This document shows positions 1 to 8,781 of a stretch of 64,000 bases of DNA, piece by piece (the stretch's first letter is position 1; each line of letters begins with the position of its first letter). The notes below the pieces were generated by a model, which searched no databases, was not told the DNA's origin, and saw nothing but the letters and a program-made list of their open reading frames with translations. The stretch is from Streptococcus varani. GTDB taxonomy: Bacteria > Bacillota > Bacilli > Lactobacillales > Streptococcaceae. The translations under genes and the position numbers were made by a program. The stretch covers positions 372,001 through 436,000 of the forward strand of contig NZ_CTEN01000001.1 of assembly GCF_001375655.1 (NCBI RefSeq), in the 5' to 3' direction.

Positions 1-109
<109 letters not shown>

Positions 110-126
110 GAAGGGAGAGTAGATAA

Positions 127-597
127 ATGAGTCGTAAAAATCAAGCGCCTAAGCGCGAAGTATTGCCAGATCCGTTGTACAACTCAAAAATTGTAACTCG
201 TTTGATCAACCGTCTTATGTTGGATGGTAAACGTGGTACAGCTGCATCTATCGTTTATGGTGCATTTGAGCAAATCAAAGAAGAAACTGGCACTGAACCA
301 ATCGAAGTTTTTGAAACAGCAATGGAAAATATCATGCCTGTACTTGAAGTACGTGCACGCCGTGTAGGTGGTTCGAACTACCAAGTCCCAGTTGAGGTTC
401 GTCCAGAACGTCGTACAACATTGGGTCTTCGTTGGTTGGTAACAATCGCACGTAACCGTGGTGAGCACACTATGGTTGATCGCCTTGCAAAAGAAATCAT
501 GGATGCAGCAAACAATACAGGTGCATCTGTTAAGAAACGTGAAGATACTCACCGTATGGCAGAAGCGAACCGCGCGTTTGCACACTTCCGCTGGTAA
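127..597 (+). CDS. rpsG: 30S ribosomal protein S7
   Basis: 156 residues, exactly the usual bacterial S7 length, beginning [10 protein letters not shown] and ending in the conserved [10 protein letters not shown] tail. S7 is the primary 16S rRNA binder that nucleates assembly of the 30S head and contacts tRNA at the E site. A purine-rich ribosome-binding site (AAGGGAGAG, about 111-119) precedes the ATG. The gene is cotranscribed with rpsL upstream. Unlike compact str operons, 414 bases separate it from fusA, and that gap has its own hairpins and promoter. Confidence 0.98.
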   Translation: MSRKNQAPKREVLPDPLYNSKIVTRLINRLMLDGKRGTAASIVYGAFEQIKEETGTEPIEVFETAMENIMPVLEVRARRVGGSNYQVPVEVRPERRTTLGLRWLVTIARNRGEHTMVDRLAKEIMDAANNTGASVKKREDTHRMAEANRAFAHFRW

Positions 598-757
598 GAT
601 AAGATGTGAGGACGTTAAGAAAGCTCAAGGAAAAATAGGAAATCTGACGCAGAGCCTAAAAGCTCTAGGAAGATTTATCATTTTTCCAGAACTTTTAGTC
701 CGAACTCAATTAATAAGATACCAAGGGTGAGCGTACAGGTGAAAAATAGGAAGGTGA

Positions 758-794
758 CCTTGGTTGTTTACAACCAAGGAAGCTTATCTTTTTT
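758..794 (+). terminator. Hairpin with delayed T-run, possible attenuator
   Basis: A 9-bp perfect stem, CCTTGGTTG (758-766) with CAACCAAGG (771-779), loop TTTA. The T-run (789-794) comes nine bases later, so it is not a textbook terminator. The left arm can instead pair with ACCAAGG at 720-726, giving a mutually exclusive fold. Confidence 0.4.
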
Positions 795-928
795 CACAGC
801 CCGCACGCAATCTGTGTTCATTTTAACGAATTAGCTAAAATGAGCTCGAGTTCAATTCATAAGCTAGATTTAAAACCTAGCTTGATTGAACAAAATATCT
901 TCCAAGTAAACTATAAAAAATCATTTTA

Positions 929-960
929 GAACGGGTAGGTTTTGCCTATCCGTTCTTTCT
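929..960 (+). terminator. Intrinsic terminator before fusA
   Basis: An 11-bp stem, GAACGGGTAGG (929-939) with CCTATCCGTTC (945-955) containing one G-T pair, followed by TTTCT. It probably ends the rpsL-rpsG transcript. Confidence 0.75.
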
Positions 961-965
961 AAAAA

Positions 966-1002
966 TGATATAATAGAACTGTTAAAAAATTAATATAGGA
1001 GA
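966..1002 (+). promoter_or_regulatory. fusA promoter (extended -10) and RBS
   Basis: TGATATAAT at 966-974 is an extended -10 (TG, one base, TATAAT). No good -35 is visible; the region it would occupy is the terminator stem. AGGAGA at 997-1002 is the ribosome-binding site, ten bases before the fusA ATG. Confidence 0.65.
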
Positions 1003-1011
1003 AACAACCTC

Positions 1012-3093
1012 ATGGCACGCGAATTTTCACTTGAAAAAACACGTAATATCGGTATCATGGCCCACGTCGATGCTGGTAAAACAACTACAACTGAGCGTAT
1101 CCTTTACTACACAGGTAAAATCCATAAAATCGGAGAAACTCACGAAGGTGCGTCACAGATGGACTGGATGGAGCAAGAGCAAGAACGTGGTATCACAATC
1201 ACATCTGCTGCGACAACAGCTCAGTGGAAAAACCACCGTGTAAACATTATTGATACACCAGGACACGTGGACTTCACTATCGAAGTACAACGGTCCCTCC
1301 GCGTATTGGATGGAGCAGTAACCGTTCTTGATTCACAATCTGGTGTTGAACCACAAACTGAAACAGTTTGGCGTCAAGCAACTGAATATGGTGTTCCACG
1401 TATCGTATTTGCCAATAAAATGGACAAAATCGGTGCTGACTTCCTTTACTCAGTAAGCACCCTTCATGATCGTCTCCAAGCCAACGCGCATCCAATCCAA
1501 TTGCCAATTGGATCTGAAGATGATTTCACTGGTATTATTGACTTGATCAAGATGAAAGCTGAAATCTATACTAACGATCTTGGTACAGATATTCGTGAAG
1601 AAGATATCCCGGCTGAATACCTTGAGCAAGCTGAAGAATACCGCGAGAAATTGATTGAAGCAGTTGCTGAAACTGATGAAGATTTGATGATGAAATACCT
1701 TGAAGGTGAAGAAATCACAAACGAAGAACTCATGGCTGGTATCCGTAAAGCGACAATCAACGTTGAATTCTTCCCAGTAATGTGTGGTTCTGCCTTCAAA
1801 AACAAAGGTGTTCAATTGATGCTTGATGCGGTACTTGATTACCTTCCAAGCCCACTTGATGTTCCTGCTATCAAAGGGATCAACCCAGATACTGATGCGG
1901 ATGAAGAGCGTCACCCATCTGACGAAGAGCCATTTGCAGCTCTTGCTTTCAAGATTATGACGGACCCATTTGTAGGTCGTTTGACATTCTTCCGTGTTTA
2001 CTCAGGTGTCCTTCACTCAGGTTCATATGTTTTGAATACTTCGAAAGGCAAACGTGAACGTATTGGACGTATCCTCCAAATGCACGCGAACAGCCGTCAA
2101 GAGATTGAACAAGTTTATGCTGGTGATATTGCTGCTGCGGTTGGTTTGAAAGATACAACAACTGGTGATTCATTGACAGATGAAAAAGCGAAAATCATTC
2201 TTGAGTCAATCAATGTTCCAGAACCAGTTATCCAATTGATGGTTGAGCCTAAATCTAAAGCAGACCAAGACAAGATGGGTATCGCTCTTTCTAAATTGGC
2301 TGAAGAAGACCCAACATTCCGTGTTGAAACAAACCCTGAAACAGGTGAAACTGTTATCGCCGGTATGGGTGAGCTCCACTTGGATGTCCTTGTTGACCGT
2401 ATGCGTCGTGAGTTCAAGGTTGAAGCTAACGTAGGTGCTCCTCAAGTATCTTACCGTGAAACATTCCGCGCTTCAACTCAAGCACGTGGATTCTTCAAAC
2501 GCCAATCTGGTGGTAAAGGTCAGTTCGGTGATGTTTGGATTGAGTTTACTCCAAATGAAGAAGGAAAAGGCTTCGAGTTTGAAAATGCTATCGTCGGTGG
2601 TGTGGTTCCTCGTGAATTCATCCCTGCAGTAGAAAAAGGACTTGTTGAATCTATGGCAAACGGTGTTCTTGCTGGTTACCCATTGGTTGACGTGAAAGCT
2701 AAGCTTTACGATGGTTCATACCATGATGTTGATTCATCTGAGACTGCCTTCAAGATTGCTGCTTCACTTGCATTGAAAGAAGCTGCTAAATCAGCACAAC
2801 CTGCTATCCTTGAGCCAATGATGCTTGTCACTGTAACTGCACCAGAAGACAACCTTGGTGATGTTATGGGTCACGTAACAGCACGTCGTGGACGCGTTGA
2901 CGGTATGGAAGCTCATGGTAATAGCCAAATCGTTCGTGCGTATGTACCACTTGCTGAAATGTTCGGTTATGCAACTGTTCTTCGTTCAGCAACACAAGGT
3001 CGCGGTACGTTCATGATGGTATTTGACCACTACGAAGATGTACCAAAATCTGTACAAGAAGAAATTATCAAGAAAAATGGTGGCCACGAATAA
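1012..3093 (+). CDS. fusA: Elongation factor G
   Basis: 693 residues, full length for EF-G, the GTPase that drives tRNA-mRNA translocation on the ribosome. The P-loop AHVDAGKTT lies near residue 17, the switch II DTPGH motif near 82 and NKMD near 136. Domain IV and V signatures such as [15 protein letters not shown] and [10 protein letters not shown] follow. The ATG has a good ribosome-binding site. The gene ends just before a strong terminator, so it is the last gene of its unit. Nothing unusual is seen in the protein. Confidence 0.98.
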   Translation: MAREFSLEKTRNIGIMAHVDAGKTTTTERILYYTGKIHKIGETHEGASQMDWMEQEQERGITITSAATTAQWKNHRVNIIDTPGHVDFTIEVQRSLRVLDGAVTVLDSQSGVEPQTETVWRQATEYGVPRIVFANKMDKIGADFLYSVSTLHDRLQANAHPIQLPIGSEDDFTGIIDLIKMKAEIYTNDLGTDIREEDIPAEYLEQAEEYREKLIEAVAETDEDLMMKYLEGEEITNEELMAGIRKATINVEFFPVMCGSAFKNKGVQLMLDAVLDYLPSPLDVPAIKGINPDTDADEERHPSDEEPFAALAFKIMTDPFVGRLTFFRVYSGVLHSGSYVLNTSKGKRERIGRILQMHANSRQEIEQVYAGDIAAAVGLKDTTTGDSLTDEKAKIILESINVPEPVIQLMVEPKSKADQDKMGIALSKLAEEDPTFRVETNPETGETVIAGMGELHLDVLVDRMRREFKVEANVGAPQVSYRETFRASTQARGFFKRQSGGKGQFGDVWIEFTPNEEGKGFEFENAIVGGVVPREFIPAVEKGLVESMANGVLAGYPLVDVKAKLYDGSYHDVDSSETAFKIAASLALKEAAKSAQPAILEPMMLVTVTAPEDNLGDVMGHVTARRGRVDGMEAHGNSQIVRAYVPLAEMFGYATVLRSATQGRGTFMMVFDHYEDVPKSVQEEIIKKNGGHE

Positions 3094-3100
3094 TGGTCCC

Positions 3101-3130
3101 AAGACCTGCCCGCGAGGGTGGGTCTTTTCT
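3101..3130 (+). terminator. fusA terminator
   Basis: An 11-bp stem, AAGACCTGCCC (3101-3111) with GGGTGGGTCTT (3116-3126) including two G-T pairs, tetraloop GCGA, followed by TT. Confidence 0.85.
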
Positions 3131-3134
3131 ATAA

Positions 3135-3323
3135 GTTGAGGATGATGTGGTAGCTTATTGTAAAGCTAAGATTTTGGATAAAGATTCCTTAATCTATAGA
3201 AAAGGAAAGAATTTCTATTGTGAGAGTGATCATGTCAAAATCACCATACATGCGCACAGTTATACCCTTAGCACTGCTCATCTATTGAATCATTCCAACA
3301 AGAAGAGATTAAAAGATAAGTAA
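3135..3323 (+). pseudogene. DUF3781 protein remnant, 5' end lost
   Basis: An open frame of 62 codons with no usable start: a stop at 3132 lies immediately upstream and the frame begins against the fusA terminator. It reads DDVVAYCKAKILDKDSLIY, then RKGKNFYCE and KITIHAHSYTLSTAH. From memory this matches the C-terminal part of the DUF3781 family (about 80 residues, ending in an HSYTI-like motif), whose function is unknown. The N-terminal third is missing. A GTG at 3147 could in principle start a shorter product, but no ribosome-binding site precedes it. A terminator follows at once. Confidence 0.6.
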
Positions 3324-3325
3324 GT

Positions 3326-3371
3326 AAAAAAGACTTAGAATTTGTCTGGATGATGATTCTAGGTCTTTTTT
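3326..3371. terminator. Bidirectional terminator
   Basis: A 16-bp stem from 3326-3341 (A-run then GACTTAGAAT) with 3356-3371 (ATTCTAGGTC then T-run), one G-T pair. The A-run on one side and T-run on the other let it work for the remnant (+) and for the phosphodiesterase gene (-). Confidence 0.8.
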
Positions 3372-3383
3372 GGTCTTATAGAT

Positions 3384-4535
3384 TTAAATCATTGGGAAAA
3401 TAAAGAGGTTGTAGAGCTGCTTATAGTAGAGAAAACTGTAATCTCTGTCTTTTTTGATTTCTTCTAATTCGTTTCGAGTTTTTCCGAGGTAATCGGTGAT
3501 GATAGCGTTAACTTCAAGGAATTCAGCATTGAGGACCCCTTGTGAATCGTTGATTGTCCAGGCATAAATTTTCTTATTGTTAATGACAAGATAGCTATAT
3601 AGGTCATCGGTGAGCTCCAAGAGTGGCACGCTATAGCCGGTCAAACCAGGAATATCATGTTCCAAAATGGAATTTGAAATAAGAAAAGTTTCAAATTTTG
3701 GAGAATGTTTCAAGATTTTACGCATAAGCTCTGCATCTGATGATTGGACTTGATGATGGCCTTTTTCCAAGCGACTTTGATATTTCGCTAAAAAATTATC
3801 GACCATTTCAGGGCTGTCAGCTTTATAAGTTTTGAAGTCAATGAGAAGCTTTTGTCCTAACTTCTCGGCTTCATCCAACATTGCATCAAAGGAAGGAATG
3901 GTACCTTCAATACCGCTTGAAGGGTCGGTAAAAGTAATTTGAGTCAGTTCGGCAAGAGTTAGATCATGCGGCCTTTTATAGATATTAGCTACCTCAACCA
4001 GAGTCCCATTGTGAAAAACAACAAATTCTAAATCGGCTGTCTCATAGATATCAATTTCAACTAAATCAGGTTTGTCTTGACTGGTTAGTTGTAAGGCTTG
4101 GATGGTGTTTTCGGCAGCGTTTTTATTGTTTAAAGAACGATGAGCAATGATCTGAGGAAGTTTATCGACCTCTATTTGGGCTTGTTTGAAATAGTGAACA
4201 AAAATAGGAACCATCACCACTAAGCTGAGGACGATTGGCCTCCAAAAACGAACTTTCATTTTTTCTTCAGATATTATTTTCCCCCAAACCCATAAAGAGA
4301 TAAAGAGGATAGGAATTAGGCCACTATAGAGGAGTCCACAGACAATGAAGTAAAAAAGGGGTGTGTATTGGAGAAAATGACTATTGATGTAAGGTAGGTA
4401 ATAGTAGATTCCTAGATTGATCAGGTACCAAATACCAAAACCGACAAGTGGGGTTAGGAGGCAGATGAAGATTTTCATCCATGTTGGTCGTTTTACTCTA
4501 TTTCTATGCCGAGTAAGACCGTGTCTTTTTGTCAT
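3384..4535 (-). CDS. Membrane-anchored glycerophosphodiester phosphodiesterase family protein
   Basis: 383 residues. Three hydrophobic segments (about residues 20-45, 58-85 and 100-116) precede a GDPD/PI-PLC-like barrel domain. Family motifs are HRSLNNKNAAENT (about 132), EIDIYETADLEFVVFHN (about 159) and a late YAWTIND. GDPD enzymes hydrolyse glycerophosphodiesters to glycerol-3-phosphate and an alcohol. Two positions depart from the common pattern: HN in place of HD, and IDFK where EIK is typical, so activity is uncertain. A second, better conserved paralogue lies at 37107-38861. The gene stands alone between terminators. The ribosome-binding site is weak; a possible -10 (TATAAT on the minus strand) lies at 4568-4573. 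Confidence 0.8.
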   Translation of the reverse strand: MTKRHGLTRHRNRVKRPTWMKIFICLLTPLVGFGIWYLINLGIYYYLPYINSHFLQYTPLFYFIVCGLLYSGLIPILFISLWVWGKIISEEKMKVRFWRPIVLSLVVMVPIFVHYFKQAQIEVDKLPQIIAHRSLNNKNAAENTIQALQLTSQDKPDLVEIDIYETADLEFVVFHNGTLVEVANIYKRPHDLTLAELTQITFTDPSSGIEGTIPSFDAMLDEAEKLGQKLLIDFKTYKADSPEMVDNFLAKYQSRLEKGHHQVQSSDAELMRKILKHSPKFETFLISNSILEHDIPGLTGYSVPLLELTDDLYSYLVINNKKIYAWTINDSQGVLNAEFLEVNAIITDYLGKTRNELEEIKKDRDYSFLYYKQLYNLFIFPMI

Positions 4536-4649
4536 AATGGAAACTGCTTTCTGTGATAATAAGGTTTATTATAACAAAAAAAATGGGAAATTTCTTAGAA
4601 AGTTTAAGAGTAGTCTAGAATTTCCAACAATAGATAAAATGGCGATAAC

Positions 4650-4780
4650 TTGCATTATTTAAAAAATCAGTATATAATAGAAATGTTGAAAAGTGATTTG
4701 TATATTTACATGTTACGATTTTCACAATAGACTAAAAGGCTTGTCCTTTTAAAATAAATAACTCGATTTTCATAAGGAGG
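4650..4780 (+). promoter_or_regulatory. gapA promoter, leader and RBS
   Basis: TTGCAT (4650-4655), 17 bases, TATAAT (4673-4678): a strong sigma-A promoter. It gives a leader of about 105 bases containing a small AAAAGG-CTTG-TCCTTTT hairpin and ending in a near-perfect ribosome-binding site, AAGGAGG (4774-4780). Confidence 0.85.
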
Positions 4781-4789
4781 AAATCATTC

Positions 4790-5800
4790 ATGGTAGTTAA
4801 AGTTGGTATTAACGGTTTCGGTCGTATCGGTCGTCTTGCTTTCCGTCGTATCCAAAATGTTGAAGGTGTAGAAGTAGCTCGTATCAACGACCTTACAGAT
4901 CCTAAAATGCTTGCACATTTGTTGAAATATGATACAACTCAAGGTCGTTTTGACGGTACTGTTGAAGTAAAAGATGGTGGTTTTGAAGTTAACGGTAAAT
5001 TTGTTAAGGTTTCTGCAGAACGCGAACCAGCAAACATTGACTGGGCTACTGATGGTGTAGACATCGTTCTTGAAGCAACTGGTTTCTTTGCATCTAAATC
5101 AGCAGCTGAGCAACATATCCATGAAAATGGTGCTAAAAAAGTTGTTATCACAGCTCCTGGTGGAAACGATGTTAAAACAGTTGTATTTAACACTAACCAC
5201 GATATCCTTGATGGTACAGAAACAGTTATCTCAGGTGCTTCATGTACTACAAACTGTTTGGCTCCAATGGCGAAAGCTCTTCAAGATAACTTTGGTATCA
5301 AACAAGGTTTGATGACAACAATCCACGGTTACACTGGTGACCAAATGGTTCTTGATGGCCCACACCGCGGTGGTGACCTCCGTCGTGCACGTGCTGCTGC
5401 AGCGAACATCGTTCCTAACTCAACTGGTGCTGCTAAAGCTATCGGTCTTGTAATTCCAGAATTGAATGGTAAACTTGACGGTGCTGCACAACGTGTTCCA
5501 GTTCCAACAGGTTCTGTAACTGAATTGGTTGCTGTTCTTGAGAAAGAAACTTCAGTTGAAGAAGTGAACGCAGTCATGAAAGCAGCAGCTAACGAATCTT
5601 ACGGTTACACTGAAGATCCAATCGTATCATCAGATATCATCGGTATCTCATTTGGTTCATTGTTTGACGCTACACAAACAAACGTTCAAACAGTTGATGG
5701 TAACCAATTGGTGAAAGTTGTTTCATGGTATGACAACGAAATGTCTTACACTTCACAACTTGTTCGTACTCTTGAGTACTTTGCAAAAATCGCTAAATAA
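4790..5800 (+). CDS. gapA: Glyceraldehyde-3-phosphate dehydrogenase
   Basis: 336 residues, the normal length of the phosphorylating, NAD-dependent glycolytic enzyme that converts glyceraldehyde-3-phosphate to 1,3-bisphosphoglycerate. The Rossmann motif [10 protein letters not shown] is at residues 6-15 and the catalytic cysteine lies in [12 protein letters not shown] near residue 150. The downstream TGAAKAIGL and SWYDNEMSY signatures are present. In streptococci the protein is also found on the cell surface as a plasminogen binder (family knowledge, not visible here). A strong promoter, an excellent ribosome-binding site and highly biased codons fit a very highly expressed monocistronic gene. 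Confidence 0.98.
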   Translation: MVVKVGINGFGRIGRLAFRRIQNVEGVEVARINDLTDPKMLAHLLKYDTTQGRFDGTVEVKDGGFEVNGKFVKVSAEREPANIDWATDGVDIVLEATGFFASKSAAEQHIHENGAKKVVITAPGGNDVKTVVFNTNHDILDGTETVISGASCTTNCLAPMAKALQDNFGIKQGLMTTIHGYTGDQMVLDGPHRGGDLRRARAAAANIVPNSTGAAKAIGLVIPELNGKLDGAAQRVPVPTGSVTELVAVLEKETSVEEVNAVMKAAANESYGYTEDPIVSSDIIGISFGSLFDATQTNVQTVDGNQLVKVVSWYDNEMSYTSQLVRTLEYFAKIAK

Positions 5801-5805
5801 TAATT

Positions 5806-5832
5806 AAAGAAGGACTTCGGTTCTTCTTTTTT
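5806..5832 (+). terminator. gapA terminator
   Basis: A 10-bp stem (5806-5815 with 5820-5829, one G-T pair) closed by a TTCG tetraloop and followed by T's. Confidence 0.9.
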
Positions 5833-5887
5833 GTATTTTTTCACTTGTCTTGATTATGTCAGTGTTAGAATTGAAAGCTCTCGCAGT

Positions 5888-5903
5888 AAAAGTATATACT
5901 TTT
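5888..5903. promoter_or_regulatory. Palindromic operator candidate for the GntR regulator
   Basis: AAAAGTATATACTTTT is a perfect 16-base palindrome with the GTATATAC core typical of HutC-type GntR operators. It covers the -35 position of the extended -10 promoter at 5914-5922 (TGATATACT), so binding would block the promoter. Autoregulation is inferred. Confidence 0.6.
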
Positions 5904-5913
5904 TAAATAAATA

Positions 5914-5946
5914 TGATATACTTATATTGTTGAAAGTGGAAGGAGG
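5914..5946 (+). promoter_or_regulatory. gntR operon promoter and RBS
   Basis: Extended -10 TGATATACT at 5914-5922. A very strong ribosome-binding site, AAGGAGG, lies at 5940-5946, but no ATG, GTG or TTG follows in the regulator's frame. Confidence 0.6.
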
Positions 5947-5954
5947 AGATTGTC

Positions 5955-6668
5955 ATCGGAAAGACAAGTCCAAAATATCTGTCAATTTGTCAAGATATTC
6001 GCCGGAAAATCCAAGATGGTACCTTTGCCATCAATGAGAAATTGCCAGACGGTCAGACCTTAGCAAAGCAGTATGACGTTAGTCTTTTAACCCTTAAGCG
6101 TGCCTTGGATCTTTTGGTAGCAGAAGGTTATATCATTCGCCGCCGTGGGGATGGTACACTTGTCAGAGATTGGAAAAGCAAGCAACTGCCTCATCTTTAT
6201 TCTTTGAGAGGGAATTATCATGATTTTAAGGAACAAATGACTTCTAAAATTATCCAATTCCAGGTGGTTCATCCTAGAGAGGAAGTGGCCAATAAGCTAG
6301 GAATTACTCAAGATAGTTTTGTTTATGAGATTATTCGTCTAAGGATTTTGGAGAAGCAGCCTCTTATTATGGAGTATACCTATATGCCTCTGGATGTGGT
6401 ACCAGGCTTAAAAAAGGAAGACTTGGAGCGGTCTATTTATGCTTATATCCAAGATAAGCTGAACTTTAAGATTCACAGTGCCTTTGTTAAAGTAACAGGT
6501 GTTCGTCCAAATCAACTGGAAAAAGAAGAGATGAATCTATCAGACCATGATTTTCTCATGGAAGCTGAACGTGTTAGTTCTTTGGATAGTTGTCAAACTT
6601 TTGAGTATTCGATTGCTCATCATCTACCAGAGACTTTTGATTTTGAGACAGTGATTTTCAATAATTAA
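5955..6668 (+). CDS. GntR-family (HutC/UTRA) transcriptional regulator, non-canonical start
   Basis: About 237 residues if begun next to the ribosome-binding site. An N-terminal winged helix (SPKYLSICQDIRRKIQDG, then LPDGQTLAKQYDVSLLTLKRAL) is followed by a UTRA effector domain from about residue 95 to the end. The only in-frame conventional start, TTG at 6042, would cut off the first DNA-binding helix. Upstream in frame there is ATT at 5949 and ATC at 5955; the latter is eight bases after AAGGAGG, ideal spacing. The gene thus uses a rare start, or its start codon is mutated, or the sequence has an error. It heads the oxidoreductase operon and probably represses it through the palindrome at 5888-5903. 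Confidence 0.7.
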   Translation: MGKTSPKYLSICQDIRRKIQDGTFAINEKLPDGQTLAKQYDVSLLTLKRALDLLVAEGYIIRRRGDGTLVRDWKSKQLPHLYSLRGNYHDFKEQMTSKIIQFQVVHPREEVANKLGITQDSFVYEIIRLRILEKQPLIMEYTYMPLDVVPGLKKEDLERSIYAYIQDKLNFKIHSAFVKVTGVRPNQLEKEEMNLSDHDFLMEAERVSSLDSCQTFEYSIAHHLPETFDFETVIFNN

Positions 6669-6715
6669 TCGTCTGATTCAAAGAAAAGTACTCTAGAAAT
6701 TGAAAGGAAGAAATA

Positions 6716-7912
6716 ATGGAAAATTTTCGTTTGCAGATTCCGACGGACATCCGTTTCGGAAAAGATCGTTTAGCTGAATTGCCAGAAGTTTTGGCGCCGC
6801 TAGGTAAGAGAGTGCTCCTAACTTACGGTGGAGGTTCCATTAAAAAGTCAGGCCTTTATGATAAGGTGACTCAAATCTTGAAGGACAGTGGTTTCGAATG
6901 GGTCGAATTAGCTGGAATTGAGCCCAATCCCCGCATTGAGTCTGTTCGTGAAGGGACCAAATTGATACGTGAAAACCAGTTGGATGTCATTTTGGCTGTC
7001 GGCGGTGGCTCGGTTGTCGATGCCAGTAAGGTCATGGCAGCAGCTGTCTACTACGATGGGGATGCCTGGGATTTGGTCAAGGACAGTAGCCTCATCGGAC
7101 AGGCTGTTCCGATTGTGGATATCCTAACTTTAGCTGCAACTGGAACTGAGATGAACCGCAATGCGGTTATCTCGAATATGGCGACCAATGAGAAATTGGG
7201 TACTGGTGGCTGGGAATTGATTCCCCGTGCCTCATTCTTGGATCCAACATTGACCTTTACCGTTTCCAAATGGCAAACAGCAGCAGGTTCGGCAGATATG
7301 ATGAGTCACCTTTTTGAGCAGTATTTTAACCGAACGCAAGGAGTGGATGTGCAGGACAGTATCGCCGAAGGTTTGCTCAAAACCATCATCAAGCATGCGC
7401 CTGTAGCCATTCAAGAACCAGAAAACTATATTGCGCGAGCTAACTTACTCTGGTCTTCGACCTTGGCTCTCAATGGTTTGGTGGCTCGGGGCCGCAATGG
7501 CGGCTGGACTTGTCATCCTATCGAACATGAACTATCAGCCTACTATGACATTACACATGGGATTGGCTTGGCTATTTTGACACCGCGTTGGATGAAGTTC
7601 TGTATCGACACAGACCCAACAACTCATGCTAAGTTTGCTACCTACGCCCGCAATGTTTGGGGTCTGACCCAAGGCTCAGATGAAGAATTGGCAAGACAGG
7701 CTGTGGAGAAGACCTATCACTTCTTTAGAGATCAGCTGGAAATTCCTATGATTTTGTCTGAGGCTGGCATTGAAAGCCAGGAATTGGTCAGAGAAATGAG
7801 TGAGAAGGCTGTGCTTCATGGTAATTTGGGTCAAAATATCTTTGTGACACTGGATGTGGACGATGTAGAAAGTATCATTTCAGCATCTTTTGAGGCCATG
7901 GAAACATTTTAA
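6716..7912 (+). CDS. Iron-containing alcohol dehydrogenase (YqhD/BDH-like)
   Basis: 398 residues of the group III, metal-dependent alcohol dehydrogenase family, which reduces aldehydes to alcohols, usually with NADPH. The nucleotide-binding GGGSIKK and GGGSVVDASK motifs lie near residues 39 and 97. Metal ligands are visible in SADMMSHLFEQYF (Asp, His, about 193-197) and in CHPIEHELSAYYDITHGIG (two His, about 263-277). The GGGS turns resemble E. coli YqhD more than FucO. It is the second gene of the operon, 47 bases after the regulator, with a GAAAGGAAG ribosome-binding site. The physiological aldehyde is not shown. Confidence 0.88.
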   Translation: MENFRLQIPTDIRFGKDRLAELPEVLAPLGKRVLLTYGGGSIKKSGLYDKVTQILKDSGFEWVELAGIEPNPRIESVREGTKLIRENQLDVILAVGGGSVVDASKVMAAAVYYDGDAWDLVKDSSLIGQAVPIVDILTLAATGTEMNRNAVISNMATNEKLGTGGWELIPRASFLDPTLTFTVSKWQTAAGSADMMSHLFEQYFNRTQGVDVQDSIAEGLLKTIIKHAPVAIQEPENYIARANLLWSSTLALNGLVARGRNGGWTCHPIEHELSAYYDITHGIGLAILTPRWMKFCIDTDPTTHAKFATYARNVWGLTQGSDEELARQAVEKTYHFFRDQLEIPMILSEAGIESQELVREMSEKAVLHGNLGQNIFVTLDVDDVESIISASFEAMETF

Positions 7913-7928
7913 TTAATAGGAGGAAACG

Positions 7929-8771
7929 ATGGAAAACTATAGATTATCGAACGGCGTAAACATCCCAAAAGTTGGCTTTGGAACTTGGCAGATTCCAGAC
8001 GGCGAAGAGGTTTACAATAGCGTAAAACACGCTCTTGAAGTCGGTTATAGGCATGTCGATACGGCTCAAATTTACCGCAATGAAGTCGGTGTGGGCCGGG
8101 CCATTGCGGACAGCGGTTTGGCGCGTGAGGATATCTTCTTGACTACTAAGGTCTGGAATGACAAGCACGATTACGAATTGGCAAAGGCTTCGATTGATGA
8201 GTCTCTGGAAAAATTGGGTGTGGATTATGTGGATCTTCTTTTGATTCACTGGCCAAATCCAGTTGCTCTGCGTGAAAATGATGCTTGGAAAACTGGTAAT
8301 GCCGGTGCTTGGAAGGCGATGGAAGAAGCTTATAAGGCTGGAAAAGTTCGTGCAATCGGGGTTTCTAACTTTATGATTCACCACTTAGAAGCTCTTCTTG
8401 AAAGTGCGGAAATTAAACCCCATGTTAACCAAGTTCTTTTGGCTCCAGGTTGTCCACAGGAAGAATTGACTGCCTTTTGTCGCCAACATGATATCTTACT
8501 AGAAGCATATAGTCCTCTTGGAACAGGCTCCATCTTTAATAATGAATTGGTTAAAGATATGGCGGGTAAATATGGTAAGTCAATTGCTCAAGTTGCGTTG
8601 CGTTGGTCTCTGCAAAAAGGTTTCTTGCCATTGCCAAAATCGGTGACACCAAAGAATATTGAAGCTAACTTAGAAATCTTTGATTTTGAACTATCGGCTG
8701 AAGATGTCGCGAAATTGGACAAGGTTGAAGGTGTTAGTCAGCAAAAAGATCCAGATCAAACCAATTTTTAG
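7929..8771 (+). CDS. Aldo/keto reductase (AKR5-like)
   Basis: 280 residues, a complete (beta/alpha)8 NADPH-dependent reductase. The catalytic tetrad is visible: Asp and Tyr in GYRHVDTAQIYRNE (about residues 39-52), Lys in LTTKVW (about 74) and His in LLIHWP (about 107). The C-terminal LPLPKSVTPKNIEANLE is the cofactor-phosphate signature. Relatives (2,5-diketo-gluconate reductase, YvgN/GR-like) reduce methylglyoxal and other small carbonyls. It starts 16 bases after the alcohol dehydrogenase with a TAGGAGGAAAC ribosome-binding site and is in the same operon. Confidence 0.9.
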   Translation: MENYRLSNGVNIPKVGFGTWQIPDGEEVYNSVKHALEVGYRHVDTAQIYRNEVGVGRAIADSGLAREDIFLTTKVWNDKHDYELAKASIDESLEKLGVDYVDLLLIHWPNPVALRENDAWKTGNAGAWKAMEEAYKAGKVRAIGVSNFMIHHLEALLESAEIKPHVNQVLLAPGCPQEELTAFCRQHDILLEAYSPLGTGSIFNNELVKDMAGKYGKSIAQVALRWSLQKGFLPLPKSVTPKNIEANLEIFDFELSAEDVAKLDKVEGVSQQKDPDQTNF

Positions 8772-8781
8772 GAGGTGAGCC

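Larger units (their letters stand above)
598..1011 (+). other. rpsG-fusA intergenic region with hairpins
   Basis: 414 bases with no convincing gene; the short frame running over rpsG here is out of frame with it and is a shadow. The stretch holds a hairpin at 758-779 followed by six T's, a competing CCAAGG segment at 720-726, a strong intrinsic terminator at 929-960 and an extended -10 promoter right after it. fusA is therefore probably expressed at least partly independently of rpsL-rpsG. Confidence 0.7.

Noticed and set aside
458..730. Open frame overlapping the rpsG 3' end and running into the gap
   Set aside because: Out of frame with rpsG, no ribosome-binding site and no family resemblance; its coding part is a shadow of rpsG.
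5831..6037. Open frame of 68 codons before the GntR gene
   Set aside because: It covers the promoter, palindrome and ribosome-binding site of the regulator and ends inside its coding region.
6042..6668. TTG at 6042 as the start of the GntR regulator
   Set aside because: It would remove the first helices of the DNA-binding domain and has no ribosome-binding site, whereas AAGGAGG and matching sequence lie upstream.
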